A stretch of DNA of 64,000 nucleotides from Leifsonia shinshuensis (GTDB lineage Bacteria > Actinomycetota > Actinomycetes > Actinomycetales > Microbacteriaceae): positions 3,472,001-3,536,000 of the forward strand of contig NZ_CP043641.1 in NCBI RefSeq assembly GCF_014217625.1, given 5' to 3'. Shown here one piece after another: positions 37,051 to 45,170 of this stretch (its first letter is position 1; each line of letters opens with the position of its first letter). The notes beneath the pieces are model-generated. The model saw only the letters and a program-made list of their open reading frames with translations, was not told where the DNA came from and searched no databases. The position numbers and the translations under genes are program-made.

Positions 37051-38120
37051 CACGCCGTCCTTTCTTTCGCGGCCGCGTTCCTGCGGCCCTTCGTGCGCTC
37101 GGCCTTCTTCGCCGTGGTCACGGCGCCTGCGGTGTCGCGGCGGAGGACGAAGCGCTGGTAGATCAGCGCGACGATCAGGGAGATGAGGAAGATCACGACG
37201 GCGACGGCGTTGCCGTAGCCGTAGTTGCCGGCGTTGCGGCCGTTCGCGACCATGTAGGTCGCCATCGTGGAGGTGCCCGCGGTGGAGGCGACGTACTGGC
37301 CCCAGATGATGTAGACGAGATCGAACAGCTGGAGGGCGCCGATGATCGAGAGGAACGCCCAGATCCGCAGCGTCGGGCCGAGCAGCGGCAGGGTGATCCT
37401 GCGCTGGATCTGCCAGTACGACGCGCCGTCGAGCGCTGCCGCCTCGTAGAGCTCCTCGGGGATGCCCTGCAGGCCGGCGAGGAAGAGGATGACGGCGAAG
37501 CCGACGTACTTCCAGGTCAGGATGGCCATCAGGGTCCAGATGGCGATGTTCGGGTCGGACAGCCAGTCGTGCGCCAGGAAGCCGAGGCCGACGTTGTGCA
37601 GGAAGCCGTTGAGCGCGCCGTTGGTGGCGAGCATCAGGCTCCAGCCCGTGCCGACCACGACCTCCGAGATCACGTAGGGCACGAAGATCAGCACGCGGAT
37701 GATCGACTGCCCCTTCATCCTGCGGTTGAGCAGGAGCGCGAGGAGGATGGCGATCGGGCCCTGGATGACGATGGACATCACCACGATGAAGGCGTTGTGG
37801 CCGAGCGCCGCCAGGAAGGCGGGGTCGGTGAGGATGACGGCGTAGTTCTGGAGTCCGACGAAGTCGGTGGGGGTGCCGTAGCCCGCCCAGCGGAAGAAGC
37901 CGTAGTAGGCGGCCATCACGACCGGGAAGATCACGAAGGCCAGGAAGACGATGACGGCGGGGCCGGCCAGGAGGAGGATCTCGGCGCCGAGGCCCCAGCC
38001 CGCGCCGCGGCGGCGGCGCGGCTGCGACGGGAGCGACGCGGTGGCGCCGCTCCCGTCGTGCTGCGCGAGATCCGCCGTCGACACGTGCTCGGTCGAGGTT
38101 GACTCGCGGGTGTTGCTCAC
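37050..38120 (-). CDS. Sugar ABC transporter permease (MalF/UgpA type)
   Basis: A 356-residue permease. A 45-residue polar, basic N-terminus (LPSQPRRRRGAGWG) precedes six membrane helices; the EAA motif is ELYEAAALDGASYWQIQRRI. Start GTG at 38120, which gives the usual short cytoplasmic tail; the longer open frame upstream is antisense noise. It lies 11 bp after the substrate-binding protein gene and overlaps the next permease. Confidence 0.93.
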   Translation of the reverse strand: MSNTRESTSTEHVSTADLAQHDGSGATASLPSQPRRRRGAGWGLGAEILLLAGPAVIVFLAFVIFPVVMAAYYGFFRWAGYGTPTDFVGLQNYAVILTDPAFLAALGHNAFIVVMSIVIQGPIAILLALLLNRRMKGQSIIRVLIFVPYVISEVVVGTGWSLMLATNGALNGFLHNVGLGFLAHDWLSDPNIAIWTLMAILTWKYVGFAVILFLAGLQGIPEELYEAAALDGASYWQIQRRITLPLLGPTLRIWAFLSIIGALQLFDLVYIIWGQYVASTAGTSTMATYMVANGRNAGNYGYGNAVAVVIFLISLIVALIYQRFVLRRDTAGAVTTAKKAERTKGRRNAAAKERTA

Positions 38121-38131
38121 TATCGGGCCTC

Positions 38132-39424
38132 TCAGCCCTTCTTCGCGGCGTCGTTCGCGGCCTGGATCAGGCCCTTGGCGTCGCTCTTGCCGGCGAGCAT
38201 GTCGACCACGGCCACGTTCAGCGCGTTGCCGATGTTCTGGCCGAGGACCGTGTCCAGCCACTGCGAGACGTACGGCGCCTTGTTGTAGGCGGCGAGGACG
38301 TCCTTCAGGTAGGGCTCGGTGACCTCCTTCTGAGCGTCGGTGTTGACCGGCGGCGAGTTGAAGGCCTTGTAGTAGGCGATCTGCTGCGGGGTCGTCGCGA
38401 TGAAGTTCAGGAAGTCGGCGCACTGCTTCGGAGCCTTGGCCGAGCAGGAGTAGCCGTCGACGCCGCCCATGATCGAGCCGGGCTCACCCTTGCCGGCGCT
38501 GGAGAGCTCCGGGAACGGGTAGAAGCCGAGGTCGGCGAGGGGCTTCTGGTCGGGAGTGAGGGAGGCGATCACGCCCGGGTCCCACGCGCCCATGAGCTCC
38601 ATGGCGGCCTTGTGGTTGGCGACCAGACCGGCGGAGGAGCCGGCGCCCTGCTGGGCGGAGGTGGTCAGGAAGCCGTCGTTGAACGGCTTCTGGCCGGCGA
38701 AGTCCTCCAGGTCCTGAGCGGCCTTCAGCCAGCAGCCGTCCGAGAAGCTCTTCGAGTCGGCCGTCTTCTCCATCGTCGTGCCGGAGCACTCGCGGAGCGC
38801 GAACCAGTAGAACCAGTGCGCGGCGGGCCAGGCGTCCTTGGCGCCGAGGGCGATCGGGGCGACGCCCGTGGCCTTCAGCTTCTGGACGTCGGCGCTGAGG
38901 TCGTCGATGGTCTTGGGAGCTCCGGTGATCCCTGCCGCCTTGAAGAGGTCCTGGCTGTAGAAGAGGCCGCCAGGGAGGACCGAGAGCGGCATCGCGTAGA
39001 CCTTGTTCTGGTAGGTCTCGGCCTTGAACGAGCCGGAGGAGATGACCTTCTTGGTGTCGGACGAGACCTTGTCGGTCAGGTCCATCAGCTGGCCGGCCTG
39101 GACCATGGCGGCCATCTTGCCGCCGCCGCGCTGCAGGAAGATGTCGGGGGCGTCACCCGAGTTGAGCGCGGTCTGCAGCTTGCCGTCGAGGTCCTCGTTC
39201 TGGATCGACTGCATCTTGATCGTGACGTTCGGGTTCGCCTTCTCGAAGGCTGCGATCGCGTCCTTCCAGTACTGCTGGCCGGGGCCGGTCGTCGAGTTCT
39301 GCCACAGCGACATGGTCACTTTGCTGTTGCTGGAGCTGTCGGAGGAGGTGCCGCTGCACGCGGTCAGCGCGAGCGAGCCCGCTGCCAGGACAGCTGCTCC
39401 GATGAGGAGCTTCTTGGCTTTCAT
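38132..39424 (-). CDS. Sugar ABC transporter substrate-binding lipoprotein
   Basis: A 430-residue CUT1 binding protein anchored outside the membrane. The signal peptide MKAKKLLIGAAVLAAGSLAL ends in the lipobox LTAC, with lipid Cys at 23. The mature part has FEKANPNVTIKMQSI and LQTALNSGDAPDIFLQ, the conserved hinge region of these proteins. It likely delivers a beta-linked oligosaccharide, judging from the GH3 gene in the same operon. First gene of the operon, divergent from lacI. Confidence 0.94.
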   Translation of the reverse strand: MKAKKLLIGAAVLAAGSLALTACSGTSSDSSSNSKVTMSLWQNSTTGPGQQYWKDAIAAFEKANPNVTIKMQSIQNEDLDGKLQTALNSGDAPDIFLQRGGGKMAAMVQAGQLMDLTDKVSSDTKKVISSGSFKAETYQNKVYAMPLSVLPGGLFYSQDLFKAAGITGAPKTIDDLSADVQKLKATGVAPIALGAKDAWPAAHWFYWFALRECSGTTMEKTADSKSFSDGCWLKAAQDLEDFAGQKPFNDGFLTTSAQQGAGSSAGLVANHKAAMELMGAWDPGVIASLTPDQKPLADLGFYPFPELSSAGKGEPGSIMGGVDGYSCSAKAPKQCADFLNFIATTPQQIAYYKAFNSPPVNTDAQKEVTEPYLKDVLAAYNKAPYVSQWLDTVLGQNIGNALNVAVVDMLAGKSDAKGLIQAANDAAKKG

Positions 39425-39578
39425 GTGATTCCAACCTGTTCTCTTCGTTGAGCGGCATCCGCGGATTCGCGATGCCTGATGACGGAAGTCCGTGCCTGGG
39501 GCGTCCGGCCGGGCGAAGCCTCTCGCCTGGGGCCGGAGCTGGGACTCGTCGGGTCCGGGAGGCTGACCGGACCACGTC

Positions 39579-39607
39579 AGTGTCGCAAGGCCATCTGGGA
39601 GTGTCAA
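39579..39607 (-). promoter_or_regulatory. Promoter of the sugar uptake operon
   Basis: Minus-strand TTGACA (39602-39607), 17 bp, GACACT (39579-39584; three of six consensus bases). The leader would be about 150 bases to the binding protein start. The LacI operators lie just upstream. Confidence 0.5.
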
Positions 39608-39611
39608 ACGT

Positions 39612-39631
39612 TTTCGAAATCCTTTTCGAAA
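39612..39631. promoter_or_regulatory. Two phased TTTCGAAA palindromes, LacI operators
   Basis: TTTCGAAA at 39612-39619 and again at 39624-39631, within direct repeats of TTTTCGAAATCC (12-bp period; a third partial copy TTTTCC follows). They lie between the divergent lacI and uptake promoters. CG-centred palindromes are typical LacI-family sites. Confidence 0.65.
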
Positions 39632-39661
39632 TCCTTTTCCAAGCTGCTACGCTGCTCGGTC

Positions 39662-40660
39662 ATGGGACGGCGTCCAACCATCAACGACGTGGCCGAGGCG
39701 GCCGGAGTGTCCGCTGCGACCGTGTCCAAGGCGGTCAACGGCCGCTACGGCGTCGCGTCGCACACCGCCGAGCGCGTGCTCCAGGTCGTGGAGGAGCTCG
39801 GCTACGAGTCGAGCCTCGTCGCGTCGAGCATGCGCTCGCGGCAGACCGGCGTGATCGGCGTGCTGGTGGCCGACTTCGAGCCGTTCAGCGCCGAGGTGCT
39901 GAAGGGCGTCGGCGCTGCGCTCGCGGAGTCCCGCTACGACCTCCTCGCCTACAGCGGCTCGCGCCAGCTCGCGCCGGAGGGCTGGGAGCGCCGCTCGCTC
40001 AGCCGGCTGAGCGGCACGCTGATCGACGGCGTGATCATGGTGACGCCGACGGTGGTCAACGTGAACGCGGACGTCCCGATCGTCGCGGTCGACCCGCACA
40101 CCGGCCGCGCCGACCTCCCGACCGTGGAGTCGGACAGCTTCGGGGGAGCGCGCAGCGCCGTGGACTTCCTGATCGGGCTCGGCCACCGCCGGATCGGCTT
40201 CGTCGCCGGCCGGCCGGACCTGCGCTCGTCGGCCGCGCGCGACGCGGGCTACCGGAGGGCGCTGACGGAGGCCGGCATCCCGTTCGACCCGGCCATCGTC
40301 GGCGTCGGCAACTACGAGCAGGAGAGCGCGCGGGAGGCGGCCAGGCGGCTGCTCGCGGCGCCAGAGCGGCCCAGCGCGATCTTCGCCGCCAACGACCTGT
40401 CCGCGATCGTGGTCATCGAGGTGGCGCACGAGCTGGGGCTGGAGGTGCCGCGCGACCTGTCGGTGGTCGGCTTCGACGACATCCCGGAGGCGTCACGGTA
40501 CTCGACGCCGCTGACGACGATCCGGCAGCCGATGGGGCGGCTGGGCGCGGCCGCGGCCGAGCTGGTTGTGGCGCTGATGGCGGGCGAGGAGCCCGACCCG
40601 ACCCACATCCGCCTCCCCACGCGGCTCATCCGCCGCGCCAGCACCGCCCCGCCCGCGTAG
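39662..40660 (+). CDS. LacI-family repressor of the beta-glucoside uptake operon
   Basis: A 332-residue regulator. N-terminal helix-turn-helix and hinge: PTINDVAEAAGVSAATVSKA and LVASSMRSRQTGVIGVL; the periplasmic-binding-like domain ends with LSVVGFDDIPEASRYSTPLT, a LacI hallmark. ATG at 39662 is the natural family start; TACGCT lies eight bases upstream and no ribosome site is evident. It is divergent from the binding protein gene with operators between, and its inducer is likely the transported sugar. Confidence 0.94.
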   Translation: MGRRPTINDVAEAAGVSAATVSKAVNGRYGVASHTAERVLQVVEELGYESSLVASSMRSRQTGVIGVLVADFEPFSAEVLKGVGAALAESRYDLLAYSGSRQLAPEGWERRSLSRLSGTLIDGVIMVTPTVVNVNADVPIVAVDPHTGRADLPTVESDSFGGARSAVDFLIGLGHRRIGFVAGRPDLRSSAARDAGYRRALTEAGIPFDPAIVGVGNYEQESAREAARRLLAAPERPSAIFAANDLSAIVVIEVAHELGLEVPRDLSVVGFDDIPEASRYSTPLTTIRQPMGRLGAAAAELVVALMAGEEPDPTHIRLPTRLIRRASTAPPA

Positions 40661-40673
40661 CCCCTTCGCCGAA

Positions 40674-40722
40674 GGGCACGTAAACGCCCCTAAAACGCCG
40701 TTTTAGGGGCGTTTACGTGCCC
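40674..40722. repeat. Intergenic palindromic element, copy B
   Basis: Perfect 24-bp arms (GGGCACGTAAACGCCCCTAA followed by AACG, and complement) around one central base. Located 13 bp after the lacI stop and 62 bp before the DUF559-like gene. Near-complementary flanks (CGCCGA and TCGACGG) extend it. Same family as copies A and C. Confidence 0.95.
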
Positions 40723-40784
40723 CTCGACGGAGTGGGTTGTGGATAACTGTGGCAGGGCTTGTCCCGTCTGGCAGGGTGGCGGGC

Positions 40785-41723
40785 ATGCCACGACAGCGCG
40801 CTCCCCTTCCCGTGGCCCTCCGGGGCGACACATTCACCGTCGCTCAGGCGACCGGACACGGCGTGAGTAGGAAGCGCCTGCGGGGACCAGACCTGCTCAC
40901 TCCGGTCCGTGGAACGCGTCTGACGCCGGAAACGGACGGCCTCCTCGCGCGCTGCCGGGCATACGCCTTGCATCGCAAGCTCGACTTCGCGTTCAGTCAC
41001 ACGACGGCGGCGACGCTCTACGGGCTGCCCCTGCCGCGAGTGGATGAGCGCATCCACGTCACCGTGCGCGCTCCTGGTCGCGCGCCGGCGGTCCGTGGCT
41101 TCGTCGGGCACAAGCTCACGCAGTGGGAGACCTGGATGATCGGCGAGCTCCCCGTGACCACTCCTGAACAGACCTGGCTCGACCTCGCACAACTGCTCCA
41201 CCGCGATGCGCTGGTCGTCGCGGGCGACTTCCTCGTCGGCGGCGATTCGCCGCTCGCCGACCGCATCTCACTCGCCCGGGCCATCGCGGCAGCACCAGGG
41301 CGGCGAGGAGTCGGTCGCGCCAAGGAAGCGCTCGAGTCGATCCGCATCGGCTCCGAGTCTCCCGGCGAGTCGCGGCTTCGGCTCGTGCTGGCCGATGCCG
41401 GTCTCCCCGCGCCCGTGCTGAACCACGAGTTGCGGGATCGGTCCGGTGTGTTCGTCGCTCGCATCGACTTGGCGTATCCGCATTCGCGCATCGCCGTGGA
41501 GTACGAGGGCGACATCCACCGCGTCGACCGGCAGACCTGGCAGAAGGACATCCGGCGCCGCGAGCGCGTGGAGGACCTCGGCTGGCGGATGATCCGCGTG
41601 ACCGCCAACGACCTCCACAGTCCTGCTGTACTGATCCAGCGCGTCCGCAGATTGATCGAGGGGCACCTAAACGCCCCTAAAACGCGGTTTTTGGGGCGTC
41701 TAGGTGCCCCTCGACGTCAGTAG
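40785..41723 (+). CDS. AbiEi/DUF559-like protein (possible nuclease fold)
   Basis: A 312-residue protein of a type common but uncharacterised in actinobacteria. The N-terminal part resembles an AbiEi-like winged helix (type IV antitoxin domain): FTVAQATGHGVSRKRL then LLTPVRGTRLTPET. The C-terminal part resembles DUF559/Vsr-type PD-(D/E)xK nucleases: ARIDLAYPHSRIAVEYEGDI, then WQKDIRRRERVEDLGWRMIR. ATG 40785 follows AGGGTGGCGGG; a TTG 48 bp upstream is less likely. The last 20 or so residues (EGHLNAPKTRFLGRLGAPRR) are encoded by palindromic copy C, and copy B lies upstream. The stop overlaps the convergent gene's stop by 7 bp. No toxin gene is adjacent. Confidence 0.72.
   Translation: MPRQRAPLPVALRGDTFTVAQATGHGVSRKRLRGPDLLTPVRGTRLTPETDGLLARCRAYALHRKLDFAFSHTTAATLYGLPLPRVDERIHVTVRAPGRAPAVRGFVGHKLTQWETWMIGELPVTTPEQTWLDLAQLLHRDALVVAGDFLVGGDSPLADRISLARAIAAAPGRRGVGRAKEALESIRIGSESPGESRLRLVLADAGLPAPVLNHELRDRSGVFVARIDLAYPHSRIAVEYEGDIHRVDRQTWQKDIRRRERVEDLGWRMIRVTANDLHSPAVLIQRVRRLIEGHLNAPKTRFLGRLGAPRRQ
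41656..41714. repeat. Palindromic element, copy C, inside a gene 3' end
   Basis: TCGAGGGGCACCTAAACGCC begins the left arm and its near-complement ends at 41714 (about 27-nt arms, few mismatches). It encodes the C-terminus of the DUF559-like protein and abuts the stop of the convergent oxidoreductase gene. Same core as copies A and B. Confidence 0.93.
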
Positions 41724-42679
41724 TGGAGGGCGATGCGGGTGCGGATCTCGTCTAGGGTGCCCATGATCGCTACGGTCTGGGCGAGCGGCATTCGGGGGTC
41801 CTCGCCGCCGACGGCGATCAGGCGCTCCATGGCCTCCGCCTGGTACTGCATCCCGCGGCCGGTGACGGTCGCCTCGAAGCGCTCGAGCTCGCGGTCCTCC
41901 GGGTCGAGCACCCGCAGCACGGTCGGCGAGAAGAAGAACGGGGCCAGCTCGATCCGGGCCTCGGTGCCGACCACGACGGCGCCGTTGCTGCCGCGCCCGT
42001 CGAGCCCGCAAGTCAGCACCGACTGGGCTCCTCCCGCGTGGCCCAGCAGGATCGACGTCTGCCGGTCGACTCCGGTCGCCGTCGGCGTGGAGAGGGCCTG
42101 GACGGCGGTCGGCTCGCCGAGCACGTCCCACGCGAACGAGACAGGGTAGACGCCCATGTCGAGGAGGGCTCCACCGCCGAGCGCCGGGTTCAGCAGCCTC
42201 CCGGCCGGGTCCGCGCTCGCGCGCTGGGCGTGGTGCGCGATGACGGTGCGGACCTCCCCGATCGTGCCGTCCGCGATGATCTCGTGCAGGCGGCGCATGT
42301 GCGGGAGCCAGCGCGTCCACATCGCCTCCAGGGCGACCAGGCCGGTGGCGCGCGCGGCGGCCGCGATGCTCTCGGCCTCCGCGCCGTTCATGGTGAAGGG
42401 CTTCTCGACTAGGACGTGCTTGCCCGCGGCCAGCGCCAGCAGGGCGTTCGGCGCGTGCTGCGGGTGCGGAGTCGCGATGTAGACGACGTCCACCTCGGGG
42501 TCCGCGACGAGGGCCTCGTAGCTGCCGTGCGAGCGCGGGATGCCGTGGGCGGCGGCGAACCGCGCGGCCGAGTCGTCGGCCCGCGAGCCGACGGCGGTGA
42601 CGGTGTGCCCGTGCAGTTGCAGGTCGGCGGTCATCGCGCCCGCGATCCAGCCGGTGCCGAGGATGCCCCATCGTGTCAT
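41717..42679 (-). CDS. Gfo/Idh/MocA-family oxidoreductase
   Basis: A 320-residue NAD(P)-dependent dehydrogenase. The N-terminal Rossmann motif is RWGILGTGWIAGAMTADL and the family signature is GKHVLVEKPFTMN, with the active-site Lys; a typical second region is HHAQRASADPAGRLLNPALG then GALLDMGVYPVSFAWDVLG. Substrate is a sugar, inositol or dihydrodiol-type compound. TAGGCT (42686-42691, minus strand) ends six bases before the ATG. Single gene; its stop overlaps the DUF559-like gene. Confidence 0.9.
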   Translation of the reverse strand: MTRWGILGTGWIAGAMTADLQLHGHTVTAVGSRADDSAARFAAAHGIPRSHGSYEALVADPEVDVVYIATPHPQHAPNALLALAAGKHVLVEKPFTMNGAEAESIAAAARATGLVALEAMWTRWLPHMRRLHEIIADGTIGEVRTVIAHHAQRASADPAGRLLNPALGGGALLDMGVYPVSFAWDVLGEPTAVQALSTPTATGVDRQTSILLGHAGGAQSVLTCGLDGRGSNGAVVVGTEARIELAPFFFSPTVLRVLDPEDRELERFEATVTGRGMQYQAEAMERLIAVGGEDPRMPLAQTVAIMGTLDEIRTRIALHY

Positions 42680-42701
42680 GCGGCCAGCCTAGGCCGTGCG
42701 C

Positions 42702-43358
42702 TCAGAGATCGGCCGGGGCGCCCGGCTCAGTGGGTGGGCCTGGCTCAGTGGGTGCGCCCAGTTCAGTGGGTGCGCCCAGCCCGGAGGCCGCGGCGCGCAT
42801 GGCCGCCTCCGCGCTCGCGACGGTGATCAGGCTGTTGCCCGCGACGATGTGGAGGCCGTAGGCGTCCTCCAGAGCGACCAGGTTCATCGCCAGGGTCTCG
42901 ACCGGGAGCGCCGGCGCGAAGACGCCCGCCGCGGCCCCGCGCTCCAGGATGCCGGTGTAGGTCGCGAGCTGCCGGAGGTACATCCGCTCGACCAGCTCGT
43001 CGTGCAGCGTGGAGGTCCCCGCCAACACGTCGAACTCGTAGAGCAGCCGCATCAGCGCGTCGTCCGGGCCGCTCGGCAGACCTTCCCGGATGGCGGCGGC
43101 GAGCTGGAGCTGCGGTTCGGGGATGCCGGCGACCACCGCATCCCGGTGGTCGCAGAACCGTTCGAGGCCGGCGCGATGGGCTTCGACGAGGAGCTGATCG
43201 AGGTCCTCGTAGTAGTAGAGGATCGCGCCCCGGGTGAGCCCGGCCTTGGCCGCGACATCGGCCAGCGAGAGCGAGCGGAGGCCGCGCTCGCCGACCGCGC
43301 TGAGCGCCGCCTCGATGAGGTCGGCGCGGCGCTCATCCTGCTTCTTCGGCCGGGCCAT
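42702..43358 (-). CDS. TetR-family regulator with repetitive C-terminal tail
   Basis: A 218-residue repressor: MARPKKQDERRADLIEAALS, then LSLADVAAKAGLTRGAILYY as helix-turn-helix. The C-terminus ends in LGAPTELGAPTEPGPPTEPG, produced by 18-bp tandem DNA repeats and not part of the family fold. TAGGGT (43365-43370, minus strand) ends six bases before the ATG. It is divergent from an amidohydrolase gene with a strong 12-bp inverted repeat in front of that gene, its likely operator. Confidence 0.88.
   Translation of the reverse strand: MARPKKQDERRADLIEAALSAVGERGLRSLSLADVAAKAGLTRGAILYYYEDLDQLLVEAHRAGLERFCDHRDAVVAGIPEPQLQLAAAIREGLPSGPDDALMRLLYEFDVLAGTSTLHDELVERMYLRQLATYTGILERGAAAGVFAPALPVETLAMNLVALEDAYGLHIVAGNSLITVASAEAAMRAAASGLGAPTELGAPTEPGPPTEPGAPADL
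42726..42779 (-). repeat. Three 18-bp tandem repeats at the 3' end of the tetR gene
   Basis: Units of the form (C/T)TCAGTGGGTGsGCCyrG on the plus strand occur at 42726-42743, 42744-42761 and 42762-42779, each adding six residues (GAPTEL or GPPTEP) to the TetR tail. Confidence 0.9.
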
Positions 43359-43394
43359 GAGTCGACCCTACCGGCGGGCGACGGCCGGGCTCGC

Positions 43395-43424
43395 TTGACA
43401 CCTCTCGCGGAGGCGTGGCACACT
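43395..43424 (+). promoter_or_regulatory. Promoter of the amidohydrolase-permease unit
   Basis: Perfect TTGACA at 43395-43400, 18 bp, CACACT (three of six -10 bases). The start of transcription would fall at the left edge of the operator at 43429. Confidence 0.5.
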
Positions 43425-43428
43425 CGTG

Positions 43429-43458
43429 GAATTCTTTGACGCAAGTGTCAAAGAATTC
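43429..43458. promoter_or_regulatory. 12-bp perfect inverted repeat, TetR operator
   Basis: GAATTCTTTGAC, six bases, then its exact complement. It overlaps the predicted transcription start of the amidohydrolase gene, so binding by the divergent TetR would block initiation. Confidence 0.75.
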
Positions 43459-43481
43459 TCTTCACCGTCGATGGGAACACC

Positions 43482-45170
43482 ATGACCGCACCACGCACCG
43501 CCGACCTCCTGCTCACCGGAGCCCGGGTCAGGACCTTCGACGACGCGCAGCCGTGGGCCGAAGCGGTCGGGGTCACCGGCGGCCGGATCAGTTACGTCGG
43601 GCCAGCAGCCGAGGCTCCGGCCGCCCGCGAGACGCGCGACCTCGGCGGCGCGCTCGTCACCCCCGGCATCATCGACAGCCACAACCACCTCCTGCTCGGC
43701 TTCGACCCCGACGCGGTGAGCCTGGAGGGCGCAGAGACCCTGGAGGAGGTCCGCCGCCGCATCCGCGACCTCGCCGACCGCCGCCCCGAGCTCGACTGGA
43801 TCTGCGCGGAGAACGCCGTCTACTCGATCGTCCCCGGTCGCCGCCCGAACGCCGCCGACCTCGCCGGGCTGACGGAGCGCCCGGTGTTCGTCACCACGTA
43901 CGACCAGCACTCGGTCTGGCTCAACGACGCGGCGCTGCGGTCGCTCGGCATCGCGCACGGCGGCGACATCCCGTGGGGCCGCCCGGAGCGCGACGAGGAC
44001 GGCCGGCCGACGGGCTGGGTCACCGACTTCTACACCAGCGCGATGACCACCGCGGGCCTCGCGGGCCTGCAGCGCGACATCCCGCTCTACTCGCCCGAGC
44101 GCCGCTACCGCCGCCTGCTCGGCAGCCTCGCCCTGGCGACCGCGTCCGGGATCACCACGGTGGTGGAGCCGCAGGTGCCGCTCGCGGAGATCGGCCTCCT
44201 CGACCGGGCGCGCGAGCGCGGGCTGCTGAGCTCGCGGGTGATCGCCGCGCTGTTCCACCCGATCGACGCGGACGCGGCCTTCCGGCGCGAGCTGCGGGAG
44301 GCCGTCGACGGCGCCCCCGCGGACGACCGGCTGCGCTTCGGCCCGGTCAAGCTCTACGCGGACGACGTGATCGAGCCGCACACGGCGTGGATGCTCGACG
44401 ACTACGCGAACCGTCCCGGCCACCGCGGGCACCCGTCCGCTCCGGTCGGGGAGCTGACCCGCATCGTCGCCGAGCTCGACCGGCTCGGCTTCCAGACCCA
44501 CACCCACGCGACCGGGGACGGCGGCATCCGCCTGGCCCTCGACGCGATCGAGGCCGCCGCCCGGACGAACGGGACCCGCGACCGCCGGCACGGGATCGTC
44601 CACGTGGAGTGCCTGCACCCGGACGACCTCCCGCGCTTCGCCGCGCACGGCATCACGGCCGCGATGCAGCCACGGCACTGCTCGCCCGACCTGGTCGCGG
44701 GCACCTGGATGGAGAACGTCGGCGAGCAGCGCTGGGACCGTGCCTGGCGCCTCCGCTCGCTGATGGAGTCGGGCGCGCACGTCGCGCTGTCCAGCGACTG
44801 GCAGGTCGGCGAGATGGACCCGCTCGTCGGCTTCTACTCGGCGCTCACCCGCGCCGGCCTCGACGGCCGCGACGCCTGGACGCCCGCCGAGCGGATCGGC
44901 CTGGACGACGCGATCCGCGGCTACACGCGCGAGGGGGCGTGGGCGTGGCACGCGGAGGACGACCGGGGGGTGCTGCGGGTCGGCGCGGCGGCCGATGTCG
45001 TCGCCTGGTCGGACGACCTGTACGAGCACGAGGGCGACCCGGCCGCGCTGCTGGAGCAGCGGGCGGCACTGACCGTCGTCGGCGGCGAGATCGTCCACGA
45101 CGCCGACCGGGACGCGCCCGCTCCCGAGCAGTTCGGGGCGCTCGCGCACTGCTCGGCGGCGGGGCACTAG
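43482..45170 (+). CDS. YtcJ-like amidohydrolase (family 3)
   Basis: A 562-residue metal-dependent hydrolase. LVTPGIIDSHNHLLLGFDPD carries the metal HxH (about residue 66), KLYADDVIEPHTAWML the possible carboxylated Lys, QTHTHATGDGGIRLALD and HGIVHVECLHPDD further metal ligands, and ALSSDWQVGEMDP the catalytic Asp. It cleaves an amide or related C-N bond; the substrate is unknown. Next to an APC amino-acid-type permease and controlled by a divergent TetR, it probably processes an imported nitrogen compound. Confidence 0.9.
   Translation: MTAPRTADLLLTGARVRTFDDAQPWAEAVGVTGGRISYVGPAAEAPAARETRDLGGALVTPGIIDSHNHLLLGFDPDAVSLEGAETLEEVRRRIRDLADRRPELDWICAENAVYSIVPGRRPNAADLAGLTERPVFVTTYDQHSVWLNDAALRSLGIAHGGDIPWGRPERDEDGRPTGWVTDFYTSAMTTAGLAGLQRDIPLYSPERRYRRLLGSLALATASGITTVVEPQVPLAEIGLLDRARERGLLSSRVIAALFHPIDADAAFRRELREAVDGAPADDRLRFGPVKLYADDVIEPHTAWMLDDYANRPGHRGHPSAPVGELTRIVAELDRLGFQTHTHATGDGGIRLALDAIEAAARTNGTRDRRHGIVHVECLHPDDLPRFAAHGITAAMQPRHCSPDLVAGTWMENVGEQRWDRAWRLRSLMESGAHVALSSDWQVGEMDPLVGFYSALTRAGLDGRDAWTPAERIGLDDAIRGYTREGAWAWHAEDDRGVLRVGAAADVVAWSDDLYEHEGDPAALLEQRAALTVVGGEIVHDADRDAPAPEQFGALAHCSAAGH

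Noticed and set aside
40785..41723. Complete type IV toxin-antitoxin pair
   Set aside because: Only an AbiEi-like N-terminal domain is suggested; no AbiEii-like nucleotidyltransferase lies next to it.
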